Assembly (NCBI GenBank): GCA_010093605.1
Contig: MU004186.1
Span: 1,468,616-1,532,615 of the forward strand
From: Lophium mytilinum
Lineage: Eukaryota; Ascomycota; Dothideomycetes; Mytilinidiales; Mytilinidiaceae
Reading direction: 5' to 3'
Length of the DNA: 64,000 bases
In this document: piece after piece, positions 31,192-42,125 of the stretch
How the letters are laid out: each line of letters starts with the position of its first letter
How positions within the stretch are numbered: position 1 is the stretch's first letter
The notes under the pieces: model-generated
Seen by the model: only the letters and a program-made list of their open reading frames with translations
The model's database searches: none
What the model was told of the DNA's origin: nothing
Translations under genes and position numbers: made by a program

Positions 31192-32037
31192 ATGCCACCA
31201 ACTACCTTCGACACCACGATGACTCACTACGAGAACGACTCCTATGGGTCTGATCATGACGACGAGTACGACTCCGGCGACTTCGATATGGACGACGACC
31301 CTCCAAAATACAGACCGGATGCTACCGTAACCGAAGTTCGTAACCTATCCTAATCGCACATACTTAAATATTCGCTGAAGTTTCTGTAGATCACGTCTAT
31401 GCGTCGCAATCGGAATACCCTCACCTGCTCCTGTACTACCGGCTGCACCACTCGCTGTTCTTGTTTCAAGAACCGCGCGGGCTGTGGCGGCAAGTGCACC
31501 TGCACCTCCTGCGCCAACGTACTCAACAGGCTGCCAGCATTCTTTGGCGAAGAAGGGGTCACAGCTAGCCCCTGCTTTGTGGACTGGATCAAGAAGACTG
31601 ATAAAAAGGTCGATCTCACCGATTCGGAATTCGTCGAGTTGATTCGTAGCACCATTTTCCAAGTCCGCAAAGGCGATATGGTGAAACCACCACAGGACGA
31701 CATCTTCGAGGAGGGCATGATAGGAAGTCTGCATGAGCTCGCAGATGCATGGGTCGACCCTGGCGCCACACCACAGATGAAGGAGGATGCCATGAGGGCG
31801 ATCTTGAGAGAGGGCCTTGGGGTTGAAAGCGAAGGATTCCGTATGTATTACTACTCTTTCTGCCGCAACACTTCGGTGCAGGATGACTGTACCAGCCACT
31901 GCGCAACGTGCGGCGATTGCATGGACTGGAGGGAGTGGCATTGCAACACGTGCAAAAAGTGTACTTATGGGGTGTCGTTACCCTGCAAATGTGGAGGAGT
32001 CTCGAGCATGTATCATTCGTGTCATCAGGGCGACTGA
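31192..32037 (+). CDS. CXC (tesmin/TSO1-like) cysteine-cluster protein, copy 1
   Basis: Exons 31192..31335 and 31390..32037 with a 54-nt intron (GTTCGT donor, CTGTAG acceptor); 263 residues. The first exon encodes an acidic leader ([19 protein letters not shown]). The second opens with a cysteine cluster at 61-89 with pattern C-x-C-x3-C-x3-C-x-C-x6-C-x3-C-x-C-x2-C ([14 protein letters not shown], then [10 protein letters not shown]), that of a single CXC repeat. Next comes [17 protein letters not shown] and a helical middle, then a second Cys/His region at the end ([19 protein letters not shown]). CXC repeats bind zinc and, in tesmin/TSO1, LIN54 and MSL2, DNA. Nuclear DNA binding is therefore a reasonable guess, not proven. 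Confidence 0.8.
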
Positions 32038-32691
32038 AGATATAGTGTGGGCAGCTTCTGATCTTTCAGGTCTACCGTCGTTCCTTCGCCTTGTCAGTAA
32101 CACTAGAAGGCGTTATATGTAGATCCCTAAATCTATTTACAGCTATGCACACCCGTTTACCTCTGATTGTGGTACCCCACTGAAAAGATCTATGCGCGAT
32201 GTCAACATCTAGGTAGAGCAAATCAGACTGCGACTTAATTCACTGCCTATGATAAGTTCCTGAGCCTATGATAATTTCTTGAGCCTAGACTTATGGTCTC
32301 GTACTCTACCCCTTCTTCGAGATAATAGAAAGGTTCATAGTCTTTTAGCCTGCTTCTTGTCTCTTATCACTAAGTGTTAAGTTAGTCTGCTTAGACAGTA
32401 TCATGAAACCACGCAAGTCAGTATGGGTAGGGAGGAGCGTTGAAGACTATGTACGTCAGGCAGGTGTAGTAGGTAGCTCATCTCCTTACCTTCCTCCAGA
32501 TTCCTCCCTCTACTCTACATGATCATCAACCACATTGGATACCACTCACAATATCCATTATCAACCTGGTACGTTTTGTCGTTGCTTCAGATCGCTTTTT
32601 AGCTCGCACAGCAAACCAGTAGCCCGTTCGTCTTCAATTCCATCGTTTTTCTCCATCGTTATCCCCACCCCGTCGTCGTATCACCACCACA
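32038..32691. other. spacer between the CXC paralogues
   Basis: Holds a 19-bp tandem duplication, 32246..32264 and 32265..32283 (CCTATGATAAGTTCCTGAG type). Otherwise nothing recognised. Confidence 0.45.
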
Positions 32692-33697
32692 ATGTCTTCC
32701 AGCAAAAAAGGAGTCAAGGGGCCAAAAGCCGGCTACTTTGGATCGATCGCTGGGATCCCAGAAATCCACGCCGACGACAGCGCAATGTTCATCGATTCGA
32801 TCAGCAACTTCAGCGATGAACCAAGCAGTTACGAAACCGATACAACCGAGGTACATCCTTTGATCCCTATTGTCCCACCTTTATCCAGATCCTTCGCGTA
32901 CTCGTTCCCTAACACACATCTCCCAGCGCTTGGGCTCGCCGCCCTTGGGCCAGACCTTGCTCCATGGCTTCTGTGAATGCCCCAGCCCAACCAGCACTGG
33001 ATGCAATACGCATTCCTGCGAGTGCTTCAAGAGTCGTGGTCCTTGCGGCGGCTTTTGCGCTTGCAAGGACTGTTGCAACATATTCAATATAGAGAAGAAG
33101 TTCTTCGAGGACGAGGATATGCGCTATACCCCTTGTTTTGTGGACTGGGTCAGGCGGCGGAAGTACAAGGTCGATCTCCAGGATCCAGAGCTCAGAGAGA
33201 GGCTTCGCTGCAAGCTTTTCAATATCCACCCCCGAACGGGCACCATAAAACCTTTACCACCTTTGCCCAGCGAGGCACTTTGGAAGCCAGAATATATCCT
33301 TGCATCACGACCTTTACTCCGCGAGGCCCTTTGGAGTCCACCAAAAAATTCCGTGCCACTACCACCTTTATTCAACTCCGATATGCAAGGCGACCCCGGT
33401 GCTAACAAACCTTTGTTCTCCTCCGAAACGCTCGACGAAGAAGTCATGATGCTTGCGCAGAGGTGGTTGGAGCCTGAGGTCGAAAGAACTGAAATTTTGC
33501 GAAAATTATTTAGAGCCGGGCTGGGACAAGGCGAGAATGCGCATTACTTCTCGTTCTGCAAGGGAAAGAATGGAGTTTGGGTGGACAAGAACGAAGTGGA
33601 GCATTGCTCGGCCTGCCGGTCATGTGTTAAGCCCGGACACCTATGCTGGGGAGAGGCTTGTCAAAAAAAGAACCTAAAGATGAAGTCTCAAGGCTAA
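32692..33697 (+). CDS. CXC (tesmin/TSO1-like) cysteine-cluster protein, copy 2
   Basis: Exons 32692..32850 and 32927..33697, intron 76 nt (GTACAT donor); 309 residues. Paralogue of the gene just upstream. It has the same two-exon plan: an acidic first exon, then a second exon carrying the cluster (CECPSPTSTGC, CECFKSRGPCGGFCACKDC), TPCFVDWVRRRKYKVDL, a helical segment (MMLAQRWLEPEVERTEILRK) and terminal cysteines (HCSACRSCVKPGHLC). It differs by an inserted proline-rich stretch in which PLPPLPSEALW and PLLREALWSPP form an internal repeat. The intron sits just before the cluster in both copies. Function as for copy 1; the cluster spacing is slightly relaxed (x7 and x4 gaps). Confidence 0.8.
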
Positions 33698-34493
33698 GCG
33701 TTTACGAATTAAGGCTGGGTCTACTGCCATCTTGCTAGCTCATGGCTTCGCCTTGAGTTCGCTCGAGTAGGGCTGCGGCTGGAATGTCTTCGCCTACGCT
33801 CTGAGGGAGTCGTACTGCTTTTTCTTTGGCAAGCTGCCTCTTGCCTTCCTTGTATTATTCTGTACAGTACGTTAGCCATGCTTCAGAGACTGGAAATGAG
33901 ATGGCCTCCTTGATCATTTGAGCAATGGTTGCTTGTGACTATTACGATGCTTGACCGAAGTTCCCACCCCTCGCAACATACAGCGACAGGTCATAAGTCT
34001 GGCACACTCGTTTGCCAGTACTAGGGGGTGGCCCCGTGGAATTTCCCCTGATCCAGAAGCGATGTTCCAGTTTAAGGGGTTGGACACCTGCCTCTGAACT
34101 AGCTGGCTCTCTAGTAACGGAGCTTCTCTTAGCAGCGATGTCTGAGTTCCAAAAGTAATACTTAAGATGTGGTACCCGTGTGCCCAGACATGTGGTATAG
34201 TACTGGAGCACTACTAAGAGATGAGTGTTTATAGACGCATGAAAGTTTGATATCGCCTACAACAAGAGCTGAGGACCGGAATCTAGGGTGAGAGGTATAG
34301 TGGGATGAGGAGTGACGTAGCAAGCAGTAGCAATGGAAAATTCCAATGAATGAATGGCCATATCGAGTCATGATTACAGACAACTCCGTGAGAAACACAA
34401 CCTCGGTGAGAGACCTGTATTCAAAAGGAAACCCCCGCCCCTACCCTATGCCTCATAGCCTTCATTCCATCATAGAAACTGACTGCCCCTCGC
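33698..34493. other. convergent spacer, nothing recognised
   Basis: 0.8 kb between the second CXC gene and the 3' end of sec17; only short frames. Confidence 0.4.
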
Positions 34494-36175
34494 TCAAGAG
34501 AAGTCCTCCTCCACCGACTCGATACTGTTCTTGATCCTCAGCAGGATAGTGGTTTTCCACTTGTCCAGCTTGGACATCTGGTCGTATTGGAAGAGCTTGT
34601 CTGCGAACATCTCTTGGTCGCCTTCCTTGCATGCTTCGGCCAAATCGACGAGCAGCTGGTGTTCGCGTTGTTGGGAAAAGCTGTTATCGAGGTCGCGGTA
34701 TCGTTCCAGTGCGGCGTTGACACCGACCATGTCACCGGTAGCTTGGTACTAAAGTCAGAGAGCGAAGTTGGACAGGACTTGGAAACTCAAACCTAGTGAA
34801 CAGATTCCGGCTTTGAGGAGATATCTATTACGTGGTTAGATATAAGCTAGCAAGAAGAGAGGAGATCGCTTACTCCTTGACCGACCACTTCATAAGATTG
34901 TTCTGAACCGAGCTCTTGGCGACGCGCTCATCTGAAGACATACGTTAGAAGGGAAATTGGATATGATCGGGTAACCTACAAAGCTCAATCGCCTTATAAT
35001 CTGGAATGCCGTTAGTTGAGATCTATGTTTCATTCCATTCGCAATCTTACAGTCTTTGCCTTCGAGGGCGACCAGATCCGCAGTCTTCAGCCATAGTTTG
35101 TTTGCAAGAGCTGCACATCATGAGTCAGCGACGATAATGTTACGAGTTATTTGGCAGTTCTAAACCTTCTGCATTGTCCTACAACCCGAAGCTGTTAGCA
35201 ACTGCCACATGTTCATCACCGAGCTTAGTGACTTACGCTCTCGTACCAAGATGCGGCCCTGATTGAAGTTTGTTAGCAGGAGTGATACTTAGGCAATGAA
35301 TACGCACTCTTCGTAAGCAGCAGCAGCTCGTCCTTCATCTTGAAGTTCTATTTCGAAGAGTTCCTGTTTCGTCGATCAGCGTTGGCCGAGCATTGGAAAG
35401 ACCCGGGACATACGGCGATATTCTGTTTGTCTAGAACTAGTCAGCGAGACCATTCCAGACGCATACACTCAGCAGTACTTACGAGTTGCAGCTCGTCGGA
35501 AATTGCCTTTGCTGGCGTAGTGTGATATGGCTTTGTCGAGACACCTCGCAGCATCTTCTGGTGACTCCTTCCTGTTCAAATCAGCTGAAATTCCTGGCTG
35601 AATGAAATCTAACTAACCTATAAGCCTTGAAGGCTTCGGTCCTACGTGGTCATCATGGTTAGCAGACGATCTATGACGCCCTCGGTTCGAATACCTGAAA
35701 CATACATAGTATTCGCAAAGTCATCCGGTTCGTTCAGATTCGTGAGCTGAATCGATCCGGCCTTCTCGAATGCTCGGCCTGCTTCCATTCCTGGGACCAT
35801 GTTAGTGGTCACGTACTTGATGACCTTACGAATGATGAATCTCATACCCTGCTTTGCCATGCGGAATGCCTTTGAAGGTTAGCAACTGTTTCGCAACAAA
35901 ATTTTCACAAATACGAACATTGGCGGCTTGGATGTAGAGATCGGCGGCGTTCTCATCTTCGAGCTATCAGTATGTTCCTAGCAAGTGAGGATAGAATAGG
36001 ACTCAGGCAATCAGCATACATTTATCGGAGCGACCTCCAAAGAAGCTGAATCCGGACCCAGCACCCGCAAGCGCCTTATCGGCCTATGATGCAAGGGCTC
36101 ATTAGCAGTGGCACATGCAGCTTGGTGAGGCGGCGTACCCACCTTCTGTAAAGCCACCCTGGGATCTTGGGCCAT
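34494..36175 (-). CDS. SEC17: alpha-SNAP, vesicular fusion protein Sec17
   Basis: Sixteen exons on the minus strand: 36143..36175, 36020..36083, 35919..35956, 35848..35869, 35706..35790, 35618..35641, 35483..35571, 35414..35430, 35308..35363, 35237..35258, 35166..35178, 35051..35110, 34980..35000, 34874..34931, 34793..34824 and 34494..34741. They join to 293 residues, the family's length. Recognisable pieces are MAQDPRVALQKADKAL, YENAADLYIQAANAFRMAKQ, SPEDAARCLDKAISHYASKG, HKQNIAELFEIELQD and MVGVNAALERYRDLDNSFSQ. The acidic C-terminal end (IKNSIESVEEDFS) stimulates NSF. The protein is a TPR-like helical solenoid that binds SNARE complexes and recruits Sec18/NSF for disassembly. Two acceptors (exons 3 and 16) were chosen a few bases beyond the first AG to keep the frame. 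Confidence 0.93.
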
Positions 36176-36561
36176 GTTGTGCAATTACCACCGGAGGTTC
36201 GGAGGGAATACGAGGAAAGTGTTGAGCAGGAGTCCAGTTGTTGAAGGCAAGAGGTCAATAAGAATCCGTGTTCTCTTTGAAGATGATGACCTGGCTAGCT
36301 GTAGGCTGAACCGCAAGTCGTTGGCGGGCGACGCGGCTAAACCTCGGCCCCACCGCTCCGCATCCGCCATCAACGACGTCCCTTCATCAGATGTCTTCGC
36401 GTGTAGACCATTTCAGCGGTCCCTCGGCTTTTATAGTCCTTAGTATTTGTTGTTCATCCTCCTGGAACTCTCAGAGAACCATTCGTGCAATAGTAGTAGG
36501 CATTTCGGCACGTAGTAATGTCGAGACACTTATTAACATTCACTAACAGCTTGCAGAGTAA
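36176..36561. other. divergent promoter, sec17 and GatC-like genes
   Basis: 386 bp between two start codons in opposite directions; no specific element recognised. Confidence 0.4.
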
Positions 36562-37149
36562 ATGGCAACAGGACGCTCTTTGATCTGCCTACGGGCGGTC
36601 CGTCCCTCCATCCTATTACTATCGAACGTCGGGCGCTCTATGCCTTGGAACATCAAAAGACACAACTCATCGGAGCCATTGGCAGACTGGGAACAACAGC
36701 TTGCAAGGCCCTCCTGGTCTGTCCAATCACTTTTACCCTCCGACACTCAGACTGCCGACGCGCCAACGATTTCAGTGAAGCAACTTCACCACCTCCTACG
36801 ATTATCTGCGTTGCCGTTGCCAGCTAGTGCAGAAGAAGAGGCCAAGATGCTAGACACGCTTTCCTCACAATTGCATTTCGTGCGCGAAATTCAGGAGGTA
36901 GACACCAAAGGAGTGGAACCGCTGCGAGCGATAAGAGACGAAACATCCGCCGCCGAGAAAGAGCAGGAAATCAACTTGGATACCTTGAAAGATGCACTGG
37001 CTAAAGAAGATGTTATTGGGAAGCATCACAAGCGGATTCGACGAAGGACAGACAAAATTGATGCCAAGGATGTAGAAGACTGGGAGGTCCTCGGCTACGC
37101 AGAGCGCAAATCCGGGAAGTATTTCGTCGTCGATAGTGGGAAGTCATGA
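36562..37149 (+). CDS. mitochondrial Glu-tRNA(Gln) amidotransferase subunit C-like
   Basis: Single exon, 195 residues. The N-terminus (MATGRSLICLRAVRPSILLL and following Arg/Ser) looks like a mitochondrial presequence. Residues about 75-135 match the GatC fold: HLLRLSALPLPASAEEEAKM, then LDTLSSQLHFVREIQEVDT and GVEPLRAIRDE. The C-terminal 40 residues (HHKRIRRRTDKIDAKDVEDW) are an extension usual in fungal members. GatC bridges GatA and GatB of the complex that converts mischarged Glu-tRNA(Gln) to Gln-tRNA(Gln) in mitochondria. The gene is divergent from sec17. Confidence 0.85.
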   Translation: MATGRSLICLRAVRPSILLLSNVGRSMPWNIKRHNSSEPLADWEQQLARPSWSVQSLLPSDTQTADAPTISVKQLHHLLRLSALPLPASAEEEAKMLDTLSSQLHFVREIQEVDTKGVEPLRAIRDETSAAEKEQEINLDTLKDALAKEDVIGKHHKRIRRRTDKIDAKDVEDWEVLGYAERKSGKYFVVDSGKS

Positions 37150-37429
37150 TGCGCTCCATTTTTCTCAATGTCACTGTTCGCATTGCTCAAGTCTCCATTG
37201 CCAATCATTGGACTCATTAAAGTACATACGCTCCGCGGATACCTATCCATAGAACCTAATGAGCTGGACTACCGAGAGCGCTCCCGCCAAGCGCGAACGC
37301 CTGCAACGGCTACAAAAGGAGATACCAGAAGACACTATAAAGAGCAAATCCATCAAAGTATCTCGACAAGTTCAGAAATACCGTTTAAGTCAAGAGACAT
37401 GATCCAAGAAAGCTGAACATCAGCACAAA

Positions 37430-37963
37430 TCACAACATAGGACGCTCAATCCCACATCCGCAAGACGTGCAGTACTTGAATCGACTAGATTCCTCACAGC
37501 AATTGCAAAATGGCTTCTCGTCGAGGTCAGGAATGTCTGGTGTCGGTAGCCTTCCCATCTTAGGGGTTGGCGGCGGCGAAGGCAGATCAGGCTGCATGAA
37601 TCCCGTGTTCTTCATCTTGAGTGGGGTTTCGGTCACGCTCTGGGCTGGGTCAGGCGAGTGTTGGTGAATGATGGCTTTGGCGTGTGATCGGCTAAGTCTT
37701 GGCGAAATGTCCATCACGTGACGGCTAGATTCACTCCGTAGGCCGCTACACTCGGCCTCAACCACAAGCTGACGGGACGTCTTTCGTTGCTTTTTGGACC
37801 GATTGGCCGCCTTCATGGAAGATCCTCCGGTTTGCCTAGCAGAATTCCTGCTGCCTGAGGTCTGGTCTGACGCAGCAGCCCCGGCCGGCGACGAGGCATG
37901 GCGACGATACTCCTGGACTCGCACGACCGCGCCATCGTGGCTCTCGACTCGCCGATACTCCAT
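37430..37963 (-). CDS. hypothetical protein with C-terminal zinc ribbon
   Basis: Single exon, 177 residues from the ATG at 37963. The N-terminal two thirds are basic, Ser-rich and probably disordered (SSMKAANRSKKQRKTSR). A Pro-rich linker (LPSPPPTPKMGRLPTPDIP) carries two SP/TP sites. The last 30 residues form a Cys knuckle pair: FCNCCEESSRFKYCTSCGCG, close to a CxxC-x8-CxxC zinc ribbon. I do not recognise the family; small fungal proteins of this style are usually unannotated. The start could lie further upstream if there is an unseen exon. Confidence 0.65.
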   Translation of the reverse strand: MEYRRVESHDGAVVRVQEYRRHASSPAGAAASDQTSGSRNSARQTGGSSMKAANRSKKQRKTSRQLVVEAECSGLRSESSRHVMDISPRLSRSHAKAIIHQHSPDPAQSVTETPLKMKNTGFMQPDLPSPPPTPKMGRLPTPDIPDLDEKPFCNCCEESSRFKYCTSCGCGIERPML

Positions 37964-39476
37964 GGCTAGTCTGGGTGGATGCGTTGGGAAAGACTTGCTT
38001 CTGTTGGGCGGCGGCGACGACGTGCTGGTAGCCGGCAGTGCTGCAGCGAGACAAGAGAGCTTTGACTACTAGCAGCGAAACACTTCGATGGTATTGAATC
38101 TAGTGCACTAAGTCAAGACGATTTGCGACGGCTTTGGTGGGTTGAGCGATGAAAGTGTGGAGGTGGAAGTGGCAGGTAGGAGGGATGGTGCGAGGAGTCG
38201 GGGGGGAGCTGACTTATAAGGTGAGGACCGACATGGGCCTTGGCGTGCATCCCCCAAAGGCAGGGCGCATGGATTCCACCACCCCACCTCATCAGGTTCA
38301 CATACTATGTCCGTCCTGCCTTATCACCGCCACGCAATTGCATATACGTCCATTTCACCGACCGAAAATGTGCAGCGAGGCCATCTGACTTCGCGGACCA
38401 AAATTGCGGCTCTTGGGGGGTTCACAGCGAGCGGCCTCAGACAAAATCTTGTCAGGCACCCACAACGAGATTTCCGGAGTCTAATAGAGTACTCTATGAG
38501 TTTGATAGAACGCTTACTTTCGATGTATCCCTTTTTGAACTGTTGATTTTCAATATCACTGTCGTCACCCTCTATCTCAAGCTATATTGTCTGCATCGCA
38601 TCGTACCACTCTCTTTTTCCGCCCCTCTAAACTTTTAGTCTTTCAACGATTCGACAGGAATCGTTTTCGATGGGCTAGATATCCTGGTTGTGGTGTTCTA
38701 CGCCAACCGTGCTCGGGAGCATCTTCTTGGACTGGAGGTTGGGGGAAGCGAGAGGACCCGGAAAATGCCAAGCATGCACGGCTTACTCATGCAAACATAC
38801 ACTGCCCGACATCTCATCTGGGCTTAGCTTACCGTAGGATCATCTTTTGGCTCCTGAAAACCTGTTTATGTAAGTTATTTTCCCTGGTCATTGGCTGGCA
38901 AAAGTCTGCACCCTTGCACCTACGTCCGTGCACGTTTCTATCAGGCATCCAAACTAGCTGCGCCTCAGGTCGCTGAAGGGCGGTTCTGAAGGGTTCGCCC
39001 TCGATTCGCGCCCTGTACCTAGCGACCGGGTTGCAGCAGTGGCGTTTCGGTGTTGTCGGGGTTCGCAGGACGAGCCAATACGGTTGGGTTCACTTGGTGC
39101 TGCGCACCAAGAGGGGACCATATGATTGGGCCAGGACAAGAGCGCTGCACCTAAAGAGCCCACGCGCAAACAACGACGAAGTGTGTCACTCTTTTCTGGA
39201 CTTTCTGATGGCGAAATTGTGGATTTCAGATGTTGTATACGTTTTTACTTACTATGTTGTTGTGAACTATCGCGAGACAAAATTTCGACCTGAACGAAGC
39301 AGGTCACGTGCGTGTGCAAATTGTCGGCGTTCATATTTATTCGATTGTTTGAACGGCCATCACGCACCTAGATACCTAGCCAATGATGCAAATCGCAGAG
39401 CCAATCGTGTTCACTAACATCACGGTATCAACCCCCAAGGAAGGAAGGTTCCTGACGCATTGTGTGGTAAACCAGC
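37964..39476. other. intergenic, nothing recognised
   Basis: 1.5 kb with scattered short frames and no coding or RNA signal that I could support. Confidence 0.45.
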
Positions 39477-40414
39477 TCACTCCCGCCATCCTGCTAGTGT
39501 CATGACAAGTAAATCCTTCTCTACGATCTCATCCTTTCGCTCAAGAAGTTCACTCACGTCCCAATTACATGTAAGCATTCTCCCGCGCAAGAAGTCTACT
39601 CCAGGCGTGGCAGCGAGCCATAGGCAGAAAGCGCCCGGTAATTCTTCACCAAGTTAGTCACCACCATACCACGAGTTCGGAAGGACCATAACATACCATT
39701 ATCGTCTGCCGCAGGAATACCCGCCCTCCTAGACATGTCGGTCTCGATTCGTCCAGGATGGATCGAAAACACGCGCAACTTGGCCCCCATCTCGACATGA
39801 AGGTATTCAGCCATCTTCCATGCCGCGAGTTTCGATGCCGAGTAGGCAGACATGGTTGGAACTGGGGCCATGTGGATGCCCATCGTCGACACATTGATGA
39901 AGGTCGGCGCCGTCGTGCTTTCCGAAATCATACCAAAGCGGGTAAAGGCTTGCATGCAGTTCAACGTGCCTTTGACGTTGACCTCAAAGCTACGCCAATA
40001 CTCCTCGGTGTTGGAACTTTCGATTGTGCCCAATTTCAGGTCGCCGGCGTTATGGACGAAGACGTCTATTGCGCCGAATTCCCGGCAGACTGTCTCAACG
40101 GTACGGGAGACGGCTTCTGTATCGCATATGTCGACGGCAAAGGATCGAACTATCGTATCGTGTTCAGCTGCCACGGCTGCGGCTGATAATTCTTTTTCTG
40201 CCGCTTGAAGAGAAGAGGCTGTCCGTCCAAGGATGACAATGGTGCTGGCTCCGGCTGTGGCAAACACTTTAGCAATGTATTTCCCCACTCCTCTCCCTCC
40301 GCCGGTGACGAGAATGGTTTTGCCTTTCACTGATAGAGCAGGGTTCGAAGGATCTATTGCCATGTAGATGGAGCTATGGAAGTTTTTGGTAAAGGTGGGC
40401 CAAGGGAACGCCAT
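39477..40414 (-). CDS. short-chain dehydrogenase/reductase
   Basis: Exons 39697..40414 and 39477..39643 with a 53-nt intron (GTATGT donor, GACTAAC branch); 294 residues. Classical SDR signatures: cofactor loop TGGGRGVG (37-44), HNAG at 121-124 (His replacing the usual first Asn of NNAG), catalytic Ser176 in NVSTMG, and Tyr191/Lys195 in AYSASK. After the intron the usual C-terminal end follows (LPGAFCLWLAATPGVDFLRG, then TCNWDVSELLERKDEI). It should be a cytosolic NAD(P)-dependent oxidoreductase of unknown substrate. It is divergent from the bZIP gene at 41020, which could regulate it. A GTGAGT inside the last exon is read as coding because the family sequence continues through it. Confidence 0.9.
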
Positions 40415-41019
40415 TTAAAATAGGTCTTTGCTGGAGTCGGTTATCTGCTAGAGAGGCACGGAAACGCAGATCGATTATGAGATACGTTTTCGAACTGATT
40501 CTTGGGGGCCTTTATATTTAATCACAAGCCCTTAGTATCTATCAACTCTCGTACGCAAAGTAAGCCATCAATGGCTTACTCTGCCATGAGACGGAAAACA
40601 CCAGCAAGAAGAGCACGCTGGGCATGAAAAAGGTGGCACACTCAGCAAGAATTCGCACTTCAAGAAAGATATAGAAACTCTTAGGGTGGTTCTACGTGAA
40701 AACTTGCTAAAGCGCTTCAAGCAGTGTTAGAACAGGTGCACACACAACCACACGAGACACAATGCTTGCTGAGTGTGCTACCTTTCTTTTTCAGGCCCAG
40801 CGTGATTAGCTGGAGATCTCCGCTGGTGTTGCCAGTCTAGCCAATCATAAGTGGCCTCCGTGTCCTGGGCTTATTCTCAAGCAGCGAAGCGCCCCACTTT
40901 GGCTTACTTCTCGCGAATAGCTACCAAAGTACACGAAGCAAAACACGTCAAAAGAGGAGATAAGCCACAACGGCAGAACTACGTACCATCTCCTAGACAT
41001 AGTTCAGACAGCAGCCATC
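40415..41019. other. divergent promoter with inverted repeat
   Basis: Region between the SDR and bZIP start codons, dominated by an imperfect inverted repeat (see the repeat entry at 40614..40804). Confidence 0.45.
40614..40804. repeat. imperfect inverted repeat, MITE-like
   Basis: Core arm 1 (40614..40649) begins CACGCTGGGC and ends CACACTCAGCAAG. Core arm 2 (40765..40804) is its inverse complement, CTTGCTGAGTGTG ... GCCCAGCGTG, with a few mismatches and small gaps. Weaker pairing continues outward: ACACCAGC at about 40598 against GCTGGTGT at about 40822, and GTAAGCC near 40560 against GGCTTAC near 40901. The whole may span about 350 bp with a 115-bp loop. Confidence 0.55.
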
Positions 41020-42125
41020 ATGACCAAAAAAGCCAGTACGCGGAAGTCTGGGAAACGGAACCGAGTCCTTACCGAAAGCAGGAGGCGGCAGAATAGAGAA
41101 TCCCAGCGTCGATATCGTGCGTGCTACGTTGACGGATAATCCGGCCTTTGCTGATCAAACGTCAAGGGGAACGTCGAAAAGTCACACAGGTCCTTGGGTC
41201 CTCTTCCTCTACCATCGATACCGTCGTGCCTTCTTTTCAAGAGGATTTCGATGTGGGCAGTCTAGAATCATACAACTTGCACCCACTTTTGAACCCAGAC
41301 GACATTCTATATGGTCTATCGGACTTTTTGGTTTGCGAGTCAACACCGCTCAGTCTACTCGCGGAAGAGCAGCCAGCGCCTATTTGCGACATGACTGGTG
41401 CGCTCACTCCTACTCGAGGTAACCGGCCGCAATCTACTATTCCTCGGAACTCAGCTTTCCCTTCACCATATATCAACTACCTCCAAATTCAAAAGCTCAA
41501 CTTCTACGCTGCGCGGATTCAGAACGCTCTCTACATAGGAGTTCCACTTAAGGTAGCAGAGGCTGAAAGCTTCCTCTCCCCATGGTATCTTGAAACACAG
41601 TGGACGTCAATCATCTCGGCTTCCTCGTCAAGCTATTTATCTGACACAGAAACACCAATTCTCTCAAACGCCACTTGCTCACGCAGTGCCAGCACTGGCG
41701 GTATCGGCATCATAAGGCCAGTCCGCGTGCGGCCCTGCTTCGAGCTCTCCAAAAGCGTAATGTCGGACCTCGCCCCAACACCGCTCCAGCGCTCGCATCC
41801 GCACGAGATGTTTCTTGACTTGATTCCCTTTCCCGTGTTTCGCGATCGCGTTATCACGATGCTCTCTATGGATCCACCAGCGTTTAATGAGAGGGAGCTC
41901 AAACAGGACATCGAAGCCGATGGCCTGCTCGTGTGGGGTGTCGGGCAGGGGACGAGAGATCGTTCTGCGACGCTGGTGAGAGATCGGCGGAACTGGGAGT
42001 GCTCAAAGTGGTTTTTTGAAAAGTGGAAGCTTTTGGTAAATGGGTCGGGGCTAGAAGAGCAGAGTAGGTGGTGGAGACGGATGAGGGGAGAAGATGAGTG
42101 CGACGAGGATGTGCTTGGAGCCTGA
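41020..42125 (+). CDS. bZIP transcription factor with DUF3425 domain
   Basis: Exons 41020..41116 and 41167..42125; 50-nt intron inside the basic region (GTGCGT donor); 351 residues. The basic region reads LTESRRRQNRESQRRYRERR, with the Asn and Arg positions of fungal bZIP DNA contact. The leucine zipper after it is short or degenerate, as in other DUF3425 proteins. The C-terminal DUF3425 region is recognisable: PSPYINYLQIQKLNFYAARI, LTPLQ-like APTPLQRSHPHEMFLDLIPF, PVFRDRVI and WGVGQGTRDRSA. Family members are nuclear regulators of stress or secondary metabolism. The divergent SDR gene is the obvious candidate target, by position only. Confidence 0.88.

Noticed and set aside
35680-35700. GGTTCGAATACC string resembling a tRNA T-loop
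   Set aside because: It lies within a sec17 intron and no cloverleaf can be formed.
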